64,000 nt of DNA from Streptomyces soli. Its GTDB lineage: Bacteria > Actinomycetota > Actinomycetes > Streptomycetales > Streptomycetaceae. The notes beneath the pieces were generated by a model, which was given only the letters and a program-made list of their open reading frames with translations, was not told where the DNA came from and did not search any database. Positions 26,168 through 33,792 of the stretch are shown piece after piece (positions within the stretch are counted from its first letter, which is position 1; the number at the start of each line of letters is the position of its first letter). The position numbers and the translations under genes were made by a program. The stretch is taken from assembly GCF_003999195.1 (NCBI RefSeq), contig NZ_RJVR01000294.1, forward strand, positions 1 to 64,000, given 5' to 3'.

Positions 26168-28765
26168 TCAAGGCAGGGTCTCGACGTACCCGTCGGTTCC
26201 GTGCACGCGGATCCGCTGCCCGTCCCGGATCAGCCGGGTGGCCTGCTCCACGCCCACGACGGCCGGCAAGCCGTACTCCCGGGCGATCACTGCGCCATGG
26301 GTCATCAGGCCGCCCACCTCCGTCACCAGGCCCGCGATTCCGACGAACAGCGGCGACCAACTGGGGTCCGTGAAGGTCGTGACCAGGATGTCGCCCGCTT
26401 CGAGATCGGCCTCCGCCATGTCAAGGATGACGCGGGCCCTTCCCTCGATGGTCCCGGCGGAAACCGGGAGGCCGATCAGGGCGCCGGCCGGCACGTCGTC
26501 GCGCCGGTACGCCCCGGTGACGGCCTCACCATCCGATGTGAGCACCCGGGGCGGTGTGAGCGCGTGGTACGACCGGAACGCGTCCTTGCGCTGCTGGATG
26601 AGCTGGTCATCCACCGGGTTCGAGCGCACGACGTCGTGGAGTTCCTGGAACGTGAGGTAGAAGATGTCCTCCCGCTCAGGAAGCACGCCTGCCTGCACGA
26701 GGCGCTCGGCCTCCGCCAGCAGGGCCTGCTTGTAGACGAAGTAGCGGCTGACGATGCCGTACTTCGGGTACTCCCGGTACCCGATGAAGGTGCGGACCCG
26801 GTCGATCATCCGCTTGGCCTCGTCGGCTTTCCGGTCCCCGTCCGGCAGGGCCCGCAAGCGTGACAGCACGTCCTGTTCCTTCTTCTGCGCCTTCTGCCGC
26901 CCCTGCTCGAAGCGCCGCTCGGCGGCGCCCGGCTCGAAGGTCCTGACGTTGTCGAGGATCACGGGCACGAGCGTGGTGGGGCGCTCGCGCCAACGTGGCC
27001 TCGTGATGTCGATCTCGCCGACGCAGCGCATGCCGTACCGGTCGAGGTAGGCCTGGATGGCGTCGCGCGCTTCGGTCCCGCCCGCGAGCTTCGCCAGCTC
27101 GTCCAGGAAGCCCTCGTTCTCGACGCCCTGCAGGAACGCCACCACCGCCGACTGCGGGCGGATCACGTCGGCGACGTCGAGCAGCGCCAGTCCCATCTCC
27201 GACGTGACGTTGTCGGGGGCGGACAGCGTGAGCGTGTCGGCCGCGTTCTTCTCGCCCAGCCACTCCTGCAGCTTGTCGTTGAGCCACCACGTGGCCTCCA
27301 TCCCCGCCATGATCGCCTGAAGGTTCAGCGGATCACTGAGGACTCGCTTGTGCTCCTCGAAGGCCTCCAGCAGGAAGTCGAACAGCGCCGGTCCGGTCTT
27401 CGTCCGGATGTCGCGCTCCAGGGCGGCGATGGACGCCTGGCTGCGCTCGATCAGCTCGGTGACGATGGCCGGATCGGTCTCGATCGGGGCGGACGCGCCG
27501 CTGGCCGGCGGCCCGCCGGGACCCGCGTCCGGGAGCGACGGGACGAAATCGTCGCGGTCGAGGACGGTCTCCAGAGCGTCCCTGATCAGCGGATCGCCTC
27601 TCCCCATGACGTCCAGGAGGCCGGCGCGGCTCGCGGGCGAGGCCAGGCGCCGGGTGACGTCGACGAACAGCCTCCCGCCGGCCTCGTGCATCGGCACCGT
27701 GGCCGTCAGCTGCCACACGGAGAGCCCCAGGGGCTTCATGGGGTCGGTCATCATCTGCCCATGACCAACGGAGACGTAGACGTGATTCTCCTGGTCGCCG
27801 GTCTCGGGGATGGGGAACAGCGTGGTGATCGGCCGGCTCTGAACGATCTGGAAGCCATCATCGACCAGGCACCATTCGATGTCCTGCGGGCGGCCGAAGT
27901 GCGCTTCGATCCGCCGCCCGAGCTGCACGAGCCGCACGACCTGCGCATCCGTCAGCGCCGGCTGCTCCTGCCGCTGCGAGTCGATCGCCACTTCCTTCGT
28001 ACCGCCAGCCGGCAGGGCGTGAACGGCACGCTGTTTGGCGGCGATCGCCTTGGCGACGACTTCGCCGTGTCGCACCTTGAAGACGTCCGGGTTCACCAGG
28101 CCGGAGACCAGGGCCTCGCCGAGGCCGAAGCTGGCGTCCACGGTGGCGACCTTCCGGTTGCCCGTGACGGGGTCGGCCGTGAACAGGATGCCGGCCGCAT
28201 GCGGGAAGACCATCTGCTGCACGACCACGGCCATGTGGACCGTACGGTGGTCGATGCCGTTCCGCTGGCGGTAGGTCACGGCCCGCTCGGTGAACAGCGA
28301 GGCCCAGCACCGGCTGACGTGCTGGAGGATCGCCGTCGGCCCCACGACGTTCAGGTACGTGTCCTGCTGGCCGGCAAAGGAGGCCGTCGGCAGGTCCTCT
28401 GCCGTCGCGCTGGATCGGACGGCGTAGGCGGCTTGCTCGCCGAGCCGGGCGAGCGCGCGGGTGATCGCCGCCGCGAGATCGCCCGGGATGGCAATCCCTT
28501 CGATGGTCCGACGAATCTGCGCGCTGAGCGTGCGGATCGCCTCCCGGTCGTCCGGGTTCAAGCGCGACAACTGATCGAGCCGATCGTCGATCGACGGCGC
28601 TTCCGCCATGATCCGCCGGAAGGCGTCCGTCGTCACGTAAAAGCCACCCGGCACACGGATGCCTTCGATCCGCGACAGCCCGCCCAGGTGCGCGCCCTTG
28701 CCGCCAACGACCGCAACCTGCATCTCGTCAACCTCTTGAAGATCCAACACGTACTGCTCGATCAT
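26168..28765 (-). CDS. rph: Rifamycin-inactivating phosphotransferase
   Basis: 865 aa, the family's characteristic length (~860-870). ATG at 28765 with CGGAGG 8 bases before. N-terminal PEP-synthase-like ATP-binding domain (VGGKGAHLGGLSR ~22, AYAVRSSATAEDLPTASFAG ~115, IEWCLVDDGFQIVQSRPI ~310), a central helical rifamycin-binding region, and a C-terminal swivelling His domain (TEVGGLMTHGAVIAREYG, catalytic His ~825). Rph transfers the ATP beta-phosphate to the C21 hydroxyl of rifamycins. A rifamycin-associated element lies about 320 bp upstream, and the gene is coupled (ATGA) to a truncated glycosyltransferase frame. Expected phenotype: inducible rifampin resistance. Confidence 0.93.
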   Translation of the reverse strand: MIEQYVLDLQEVDEMQVAVVGGKGAHLGGLSRIEGIRVPGGFYVTTDAFRRIMAEAPSIDDRLDQLSRLNPDDREAIRTLSAQIRRTIEGIAIPGDLAAAITRALARLGEQAAYAVRSSATAEDLPTASFAGQQDTYLNVVGPTAILQHVSRCWASLFTERAVTYRQRNGIDHRTVHMAVVVQQMVFPHAAGILFTADPVTGNRKVATVDASFGLGEALVSGLVNPDVFKVRHGEVVAKAIAAKQRAVHALPAGGTKEVAIDSQRQEQPALTDAQVVRLVQLGRRIEAHFGRPQDIEWCLVDDGFQIVQSRPITTLFPIPETGDQENHVYVSVGHGQMMTDPMKPLGLSVWQLTATVPMHEAGGRLFVDVTRRLASPASRAGLLDVMGRGDPLIRDALETVLDRDDFVPSLPDAGPGGPPASGASAPIETDPAIVTELIERSQASIAALERDIRTKTGPALFDFLLEAFEEHKRVLSDPLNLQAIMAGMEATWWLNDKLQEWLGEKNAADTLTLSAPDNVTSEMGLALLDVADVIRPQSAVVAFLQGVENEGFLDELAKLAGGTEARDAIQAYLDRYGMRCVGEIDITRPRWRERPTTLVPVILDNVRTFEPGAAERRFEQGRQKAQKKEQDVLSRLRALPDGDRKADEAKRMIDRVRTFIGYREYPKYGIVSRYFVYKQALLAEAERLVQAGVLPEREDIFYLTFQELHDVVRSNPVDDQLIQQRKDAFRSYHALTPPRVLTSDGEAVTGAYRRDDVPAGALIGLPVSAGTIEGRARVILDMAEADLEAGDILVTTFTDPSWSPLFVGIAGLVTEVGGLMTHGAVIAREYGLPAVVGVEQATRLIRDGQRIRVHGTDGYVETLP

Positions 28766-29025
28766 TGCGATACCTCCGAGGCAGCCGTGCTCCGTCGCAC
28801 TGCACTGGTTGGTCGAATCACCGGCGCCTCAAGCTCTGTCGAACCTCTTGTTGGGCACGTTCTCATCTCTGGTTGCCTTCCCTCTGACGAGTCGGCCGGC
28901 CGCTCCGCCCAGTCCGGCGACGCGCACACCCGCACCTCCGCCCCGAACGCCCGCAATCGCACCGCCAGTCCCACCCCTGGTTCGACGTCACCGCGTCCCC
29001 CATACGTCGGCAACAACACACGCAC
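28762..29025 (-). pseudogene. Truncated macrolide/rifamycin glycosyltransferase (rgt-like stub)
   Basis: An 87-codon frame from GTG at 29025 whose first ~40 residues are the N-terminus of an MGT-type GT1 glycosyltransferase (VRVLLPTYGGRGDVEPGVG, then VRLRAFGAEVRVCASPDW). After about residue 42 the sequence no longer resembles the family. A full enzyme has about 400 residues. Its stop overlaps the rph start. Rifamycin glycosyltransferases are known RAE-associated genes, so this is best read as an internal deletion of an rgt gene that joined its promoter and start to rph. The stub may still be translated as a leader for rph. Confidence 0.65.
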
Positions 29026-29081
29026 GTCGTGCCCCCATTTCCGCAGGTTGTGGCCTCGGCCGACGATTCTGCGCCACGCCC

Positions 29082-29101
29082 CGGGTCTTGCCGCAAGCCC
29101 C
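29082..29101 (-). promoter_or_regulatory. Rifamycin-associated element (RAE)
   Basis: On the minus strand this reads GGGGCTTGCGGCAAGACCCG, which differs at one position from the RAE consensus I recall (GGGGCTTGCGGCAAGGCCCG). Its core CTTGCGGCAAG is an inverted repeat. RAEs precede rifamycin-inactivation genes (rph, rgt, helicase-like) and mediate induction. It lies 57 bases upstream of the glycosyltransferase stub and points toward rph. A TATAGC hexamer on the same strand (29109-29114) is a possible -10. Confidence 0.88.
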
Positions 29102-29123
29102 CCAGTGCGCTATACGTTAAGAG

Positions 29124-29158
29124 AGGCAAGGAGTAGAGATCTCCTTGCCTTTTCCTTT
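29124..29158 (+). terminator. Perfect 10-bp hairpin with T-rich tail
   Basis: AGGCAAGGAG (29124-29133) and CTCCTTGCCT (29141-29150) pair perfectly around a 7-base loop, followed by TTTCCTTTT on the plus strand. As a plus-strand structure it is a terminator. On the minus strand it sits directly upstream of the RAE, so it could also be part of the rph control region. Confidence 0.5.
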
Positions 29159-29555
29159 TGCTGTCCAATGGAACTGACAAGCTTCTCGCGAAGCGGCGGC
29201 GCGCCGCGTACGGCGGTACATGTCGTTGGCGCAGGAGGATGTCCATCGGCCTACGGATGCAGCCGCGGAACCAGAAGTTCTTTCCCTTGTCGGCAAGGCC
29301 CGAACGTCGAGCGCGCCGCCATCTCCCGGAGGTCGTCGCGCCACGCGAGCGCTGGGCCAAACTCACCAAACGGACGCTTGACGGTCGCCGTAGCTCAAAT
29401 CGGCCGGCACCCAAGCGAACGGCCCCACGCCACCCCGCCCGGGTCGCCCAGATCGTGGCCCGGCTGCAGTCCCTCGCAAAGGCCTCTACGAAACCAGGGG
29501 ATTGACTGTACGCGACCAGCCCGGACCTCCGGTCTGGCCGCGGGGGCAGGCTGGC
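29159..29555. other. Stretch without a recognisable gene
   Basis: A 115-codon plus-strand frame (29158-29505) and minus-strand frames overlap here, all Arg/Pro/Ser-rich without GC3 bias. A Lys/Arg-rich tail (ARVAQIVARLQSL) is faintly protein-like, but I cannot support a gene. Confidence 0.3.
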
Positions 29556-30287
29556 TCAGGAGAGCCAGTCGGTGTAGTGGGTGGGGGCGGTGCGGGCGTC
29601 GCCCTTGGTGGTGAGGGCGTCGCCGCGGACGACGGCGAACATGCCGGCGGTGTCGTCGGTGACGACAGTGCGGCTGTCAGAACGCGCGTTCAGGGTGACC
29701 CGGCCGAGTTCGTCGAGGGTGAAGACGTCGGGGCCGCCGATGTCGGCGGTGCCGTTCAGCGGGGTGTCGGCAGCGACTTCGGCGACGGCGTCGGAGACGT
29801 CCTGCGCGGCGATCGGCTGGATCGCAGTAGCAGGCAGGCGGATGGTGTCGCCCTCGGTGGTCAAGGACATGACCGCGTCGACGAACTCCATGAACTGGGT
29901 GGCGCGGACGATCGAGTACGGGATCGGCCCGGCCTTGAGGATGTCTTCCTGGAGGACCTTGGCCCGGTAGTAGTCGAGTTCGGGCACCTGATCCGCGCCG
30001 ACGATCGACAGGACGACGATGTGCCCCACCCCGGATTTCTCGCCGGCGGCCAGGATGTTGTCCATCGAGGTCTGGAAGAACGCGGGGGAGGCCTCGTCGA
30101 AGGTCGGGGAATTCGTCAGGTTGACGACGACGTCGGCACCGGCCACCGCCGCCTCCAGACCCTTGCCGGTGATCACATCGACACCTGTGGACTGCGAGTG
30201 CGGCACAGCCTCGTGTCCCGCCTCGTTCAGCTTCTTCACGACCTTCGACCCGATCAGGCCGGTACCGCCGATAACTGCGATTTTCAT
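29556..30287 (-). CDS. NmrA/SDR-like NAD(P)-binding oxidoreductase
   Basis: 243 aa. ATG at 30287 begins the Rossmann motif KIAVIGGTGLIGSKVVKKL. Further family landmarks are GADVVVNLTNSP, HIVVLSIVGADQ, LDYYRAKVLQEDILK and YSIVRATQFMEFVD. This is the atypical/extended SDR group that includes NmrA-like sensors and NAD-dependent epimerase-like reductases, commonly annotated as nucleoside-diphosphate-sugar epimerase family. Stands alone. Upstream 30288-30420 is AT-richer (TGTACTTAAATACTCTGG) and probably carries its promoter. Confidence 0.8.
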   Translation of the reverse strand: MKIAVIGGTGLIGSKVVKKLNEAGHEAVPHSQSTGVDVITGKGLEAAVAGADVVVNLTNSPTFDEASPAFFQTSMDNILAAGEKSGVGHIVVLSIVGADQVPELDYYRAKVLQEDILKAGPIPYSIVRATQFMEFVDAVMSLTTEGDTIRLPATAIQPIAAQDVSDAVAEVAADTPLNGTADIGGPDVFTLDELGRVTLNARSDSRTVVTDDTAGMFAVVRGDALTTKGDARTAPTHYTDWLS

Positions 30288-30649
30288 GGTTACCTTTCGT
30301 TGCGCACCACGGTGCGGCTCTCTGGAGCCTCGACGGCGCAGTGAGGATGGAAAGGGCACCGGCAATGAATCCGCACGCATTCGCATTGGGGCCGGTACCC
30401 ATTTCTGTACTTAAATACTCTGGCAATAGGGAGACGATTTCTTCTTCACCGTGACGCGGACCGGCCCGCGGTTCGCGGGCGGATGACCCCGCCGCGGTCA
30501 GGCGGGGCGCGGAGCCCGCCGGTCTTTGCGCTGGGCCAGCTTGGTGCCTATCGAAGGTAGACTCAGGGTCCAGCACAGGATCCAGAGGTTATGGCCGCAT
30601 CGCGCCTTAGAAGTCCGTGATCTTCGGGGCGCACCCAGACTCCGCCCAT
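30288..30649. promoter_or_regulatory. Upstream region of the NmrA-like gene; no gene seen
   Basis: 362 bp without a supported gene. The AT-rich patch at ~30400-30435 is a likely promoter on the minus strand. 30460-30530 contains overlapping GC-rich inverted repeats (around CCCGCGGTTCGCGGG) that may terminate transcription. Confidence 0.35.
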
Positions 30650-31405
30650 CTAGTAGTGAGCAGTGGCTGCGACGTCGACCGGGTCCTCGGTGATGTCCAG
30701 CATCTGGATGTCGAGCATGGTCTGGTACACGCGGGGCAGCCGGGTCATGATCGTCTGGCGTGGCAAGTGGAAGACATCGAGCCACACCCCGCCGTTAGGT
30801 GTGCCGCGGCCTTCCCTCATTTCGGTGTAGCAGGCGAGGGCGACGCGATCGGGTGTCGAAAGCTCCGTACGCTCCGGGTCGTAACGGGACATGAACCGCT
30901 CACCGAACGCGTTGCGGAGGATTCCGCCCTCGCCGCGTGCGGCCTCGCTGATGAGGGTTCCGGCCGCGTTCTCGGGCTCGATGATGCCCGGAGGGTGGAA
31001 CTGCACGAACTGCGGATCACGCAGCCGCGCACCGGCCTCGACCGCGAGGCGGAACGAATCGCAGGTGTTCTCTCACGGCGCGGGGAGGTCCGCCGCCAGC
31101 TGCGGTGGTGCCCACCCGCGGCGAGGATGACCGCATCCGCGTGGATGAGATAGCGCGTGCCATCGGTGAGATCAAAGCCGTACGCGCCGAAAACGGCCCC
31201 GTCGTGCACCAAGTTGTCGAGAACCGGGATGTCGAGCTGAGTTGCCCGGTTGATGAGCGTCCGCTGGATCTCGAGGCCCGTGTAGTCGCCCGCGAACGCG
31301 GTGCGGCGGTACGTGTGCGCGCCGAAGAACCGCTGCGAGATCCTCCCGTCGTCCTCACGAGCGAACGGCATCCAATACCGCTCAAGGCCACGGGAGTTGA
31401 TCGAG
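30650..31405 (-). pseudogene. FAD-dependent fumarate reductase/aspartate oxidase-type fragment, frameshifted
   Basis: Two minus-strand frames form one protein. The first (SRGLERYWMPFAREDDGR, GAHTYRRTAFAGDYTG, DAVILAAGGHH) is the middle of the FAD-binding domain of succinate dehydrogenase/fumarate reductase flavoproteins. After a one-base shift near 31070 the second continues with CDSFRLAVEAGARLRDPQFV, QFHPPGIIEPENAAG, and SEAARGEGGILRNAFGERF. The N-terminal GxGxxG FAD site is missing because the 5' end stops at a palindrome at 31420, and the capping and C-terminal domains are short. Dead gene. Confidence 0.7.
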
Positions 31406-31419
31406 CCCCTGTTGCTGGA

Positions 31420-31459
31420 TTGACATCCTCCCCCTCTTAAAAGAGGGGGAGGATGTCAA
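31420..31459. repeat. Perfect 40-bp palindrome, IS200/IS605-type terminal hairpin
   Basis: TTGACATCCTCCCCCTCTT (31420-31438) is perfectly complementary to AAGAGGGGGAGGATGTCAA (31441-31459) with two A between. The TTGACATCCTCCCC / GGGGAGGATGTCAA wording is the hairpin often found at ends of IS200/IS605-type elements in actinobacteria. Truncated genes abut it on both sides, and no transposase is present. Confidence 0.65.
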
Positions 31460-31665
31460 CAGCTCACCAAGTCGGCGCGGCTGCGGCTGAGTGGGCCCCG
31501 TACAACATCCGGGTCAACGCACTCGCCCCCGGATACGTCAAAACGGAGATGGCCGCAGTCGACGAGCCGCAATTCCGGCAGCACTGCAAGTCGTTGGGTG
31601 CGGCGGATCGGGGCGTCGAGCGGGAGGACAGTGGATGGCCCGTTGCGGGGCCAGGAAGGAGGTAA
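31453..31665 (+). pseudogene. Short-chain dehydrogenase C-terminal fragment
   Basis: Starts inside the palindrome and reads VGAAAAEWAPYNIRVNALAP, GYVKTEMAAVDEPQFRQH: the region of a classical SDR immediately after the YxxxK helix, including the NALAPGYVKTEM signature. The dinucleotide-binding half is missing and after ~35 residues the sequence diverges. The break is exactly at the palindrome, like that of the flavoprotein fragment on the other side. Confidence 0.65.
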
Positions 31666-31759
31666 TTGGTGGGGGCAGGCATCACGCCAAACCGGCCGTT
31701 CACCCGAAGCCGAACGCCCGGTCTGTGGTGCGTCGTTGGTGGTGCGTCGTTGCTTGATG

Positions 31760-33772
31760 TCAGCCCACCCGCGTGATGGGCGTGCCCTGCCAGCGGCCGT
31801 GTCCCGGCACCCGTTCGGCCGCCATCACCAGCGACCCGGCCCCGACGCTGGCGGCCTCACCGACCACGCTGCCCGGCAGCACGATGCTGCGCGGGCCCAG
31901 GACACTCTCGCGCCCTAGGACCACCGGCTCCAGCCGCATCACGCGGTCGTGGAACAGGTGCGTCTGCAGAACGCAACCCCGGTTTATCACGGCGCCGTCA
32001 GCGACCTTGATCAGGTCGGGCTCCGGGAACCAGTGCGTCTCGCACCACACCCCGCGGCCGATCCGCGCGCCCATGCTACGCAGCCACCAGTTCAGCACGG
32101 GAGTCCCCATCGCGGGCTGGACCAGCCACGGTCCGGCCAGCATCTCCACGAAGACGTCCCACAGCTCGTTACGCCACACGAAGGCGCTCCACAGCGGGTG
32201 GCGTGCCGCCACGAAGCGGCCCATCAGGATCCACTTCGCCGCCGTTGTGATCACTCCCGCGACCACTCCGCCAGCGCACATCAGGAACCCGCCGGCCAGG
32301 ATCGCCCAGCCAGACCCCGCCAGGTCCCAGACGATCAGCATCGCGTACACCAGGGCAAGTTGGAGCAGCCCGGACAGCAGCATCGGGACCACTCGGCACA
32401 GCTCCACGCTGATGCGGGCCATGCGCAGCGAACTGGCCGGTGCGAAGGTTCGAGCCGGGTCGTGGTGTTCGGCTACGCGACGCAGTTCCATGGCCGGACG
32501 TCCCAGCCACGACGAACCCTCTGGCACCTCGGTGGGCGTGTCGGACAGCACCCCGATCAGTGCGCGGTCGCCCACCGTACGGTCGGGACCGACGATGCCG
32601 GAGTTACCGACGAAGGCCATGTCACCCACCCGCGAGTGTCCCAGTCGCACCCAGCCGCCATGCGCCTGGTACGGCGCGGCCAGCACGTCGTCGGCGAGGA
32701 ACGCCCGGTCATCGACCTGCAGCAGCTTTGGCAGGGTGATCACCGTCGACGCCTCGACGGACCGGCCGATCCGCGCACCCAGGATCTGCAGCCACACGGG
32801 CGTGAACAGGCTCGCGTAGAGGGGGAACAGTGCGCCTCTGGCCAGTCCCATCAGATCGTGGGTCAACCACGCGGCCCAGGCCGGCGGGCTGCCAACCGGG
32901 TAGGTGCCAGGCGACAGCCAACGCCCGACCAGCCGGACTGCCAGGGCGATCAACAGCGCCTCGCTGACCATTCCGAGTAGCACCAGCGGCGGCAACCACA
33001 GCAATTGGGACAGGGCCAGGCCGTTCTGGCCGGGGAGCGCTACTTCTACCGACAGCGCGGGGGCGGCGGCAACGGCGAGGAGTATCCCGCGCAGTCCCGG
33101 CGTCAGCGTGTACGCGAGTGACCAGGCGCGCGACCGCTTGGGGTGTGGCGTGTGCCAGCTCGCGCGTGACGGCTGCGGTTGTGCGGGGGATCCGCCCCAG
33201 CACTCACCGGAGGGGACGTGGGTGCCTTCCGTCACCGTGCTGCCGGCCAGCACCTCGCCGCCGTCGCCGACCTGTGCGCCGGGCAGCAGCGTGGCACGTG
33301 CGCCCAGGCTTGCTCCCGCGCCGATGCTCACCTTGCCAACCCGGAGTGTGCCGCCGTCGATCCACCATCCTGCGATGTCCGCCTCCGGGTCCACGCAGGA
33401 GCCGTCGCCGAACTCCGCAAGCCCGGTCGTCGGCGGCAGCGCGCGCAGGTCGACGCCCTTGCCTACTTTGCAGCCCAGCATGCGGGCGTACCAGGCGGCC
33501 AGTGGGGTGCCGGTCAGCGCGCCGAGGCCGATGGCAGCCACGAACCGGTCCGCCGCCCACAGCCGCAGGTGCCGTACGCCGCCGCGCGGGTAGTCACCTG
33601 GCCTGAGCCGTCCGCGCAGCACGCGCGCTCCAGCTGCGGCGATCACCGCACGGGTGGGGGAGAGATACAGCACCAGCCACGGTGGGATCAGCAGCCACCA
33701 GGACATCGTTGGTAGCCACGAGGTGAACCCGAAGGCCTGCAGCACGTTACCGGTCAGCCCGATGGACAGCAC
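31760..33772 (-). CDS. Poly-amino-acid synthetase (Pls-like), membrane C-terminal part, frame-shifted from 33793-35748
   Basis: 670 codons from the first GTG, but conserved sequence in this frame already begins near 33870 (KVPRRRTPWWTGW, LQPVLLSLTALRWV), so the GTG is not a true start and has no RBS. About six hydrophobic helices (e.g. MSWWLLIPPWLVLYLS, ISVELCRVVPMLLSGLLQLA) alternate with three hexapeptide-repeat/left-handed-helix-like segments (VGKVSIGAGASLGARATLLP; VGDMAFVGNSGIVGPDRTVG; LGRESVLGPRSIVLPGSVVG). This is the NRPS terminal domain (TIGR02353) of epsilon-poly-L-lysine synthetase and relatives, where soluble domains between helices catalyse chain elongation. With the upstream ORF it spans ~1329 codons, matching the 1319 residues of Pls. 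Confidence 0.8.
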   Translation of the reverse strand: MLSIGLTGNVLQAFGFTSWLPTMSWWLLIPPWLVLYLSPTRAVIAAAGARVLRGRLRPGDYPRGGVRHLRLWAADRFVAAIGLGALTGTPLAAWYARMLGCKVGKGVDLRALPPTTGLAEFGDGSCVDPEADIAGWWIDGGTLRVGKVSIGAGASLGARATLLPGAQVGDGGEVLAGSTVTEGTHVPSGECWGGSPAQPQPSRASWHTPHPKRSRAWSLAYTLTPGLRGILLAVAAAPALSVEVALPGQNGLALSQLLWLPPLVLLGMVSEALLIALAVRLVGRWLSPGTYPVGSPPAWAAWLTHDLMGLARGALFPLYASLFTPVWLQILGARIGRSVEASTVITLPKLLQVDDRAFLADDVLAAPYQAHGGWVRLGHSRVGDMAFVGNSGIVGPDRTVGDRALIGVLSDTPTEVPEGSSWLGRPAMELRRVAEHHDPARTFAPASSLRMARISVELCRVVPMLLSGLLQLALVYAMLIVWDLAGSGWAILAGGFLMCAGGVVAGVITTAAKWILMGRFVAARHPLWSAFVWRNELWDVFVEMLAGPWLVQPAMGTPVLNWWLRSMGARIGRGVWCETHWFPEPDLIKVADGAVINRGCVLQTHLFHDRVMRLEPVVLGRESVLGPRSIVLPGSVVGEAASVGAGSLVMAAERVPGHGRWQGTPITRVG

Positions 33773-33792
33773 CCAGCGCAGTGCGGTGAGGC

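Noticed and set aside
31420-31459. Palindrome as an ordinary transcription terminator
   Set aside because: No complete gene ends into it; truncated genes start from it on both sides and the wording matches IS605-type ends.
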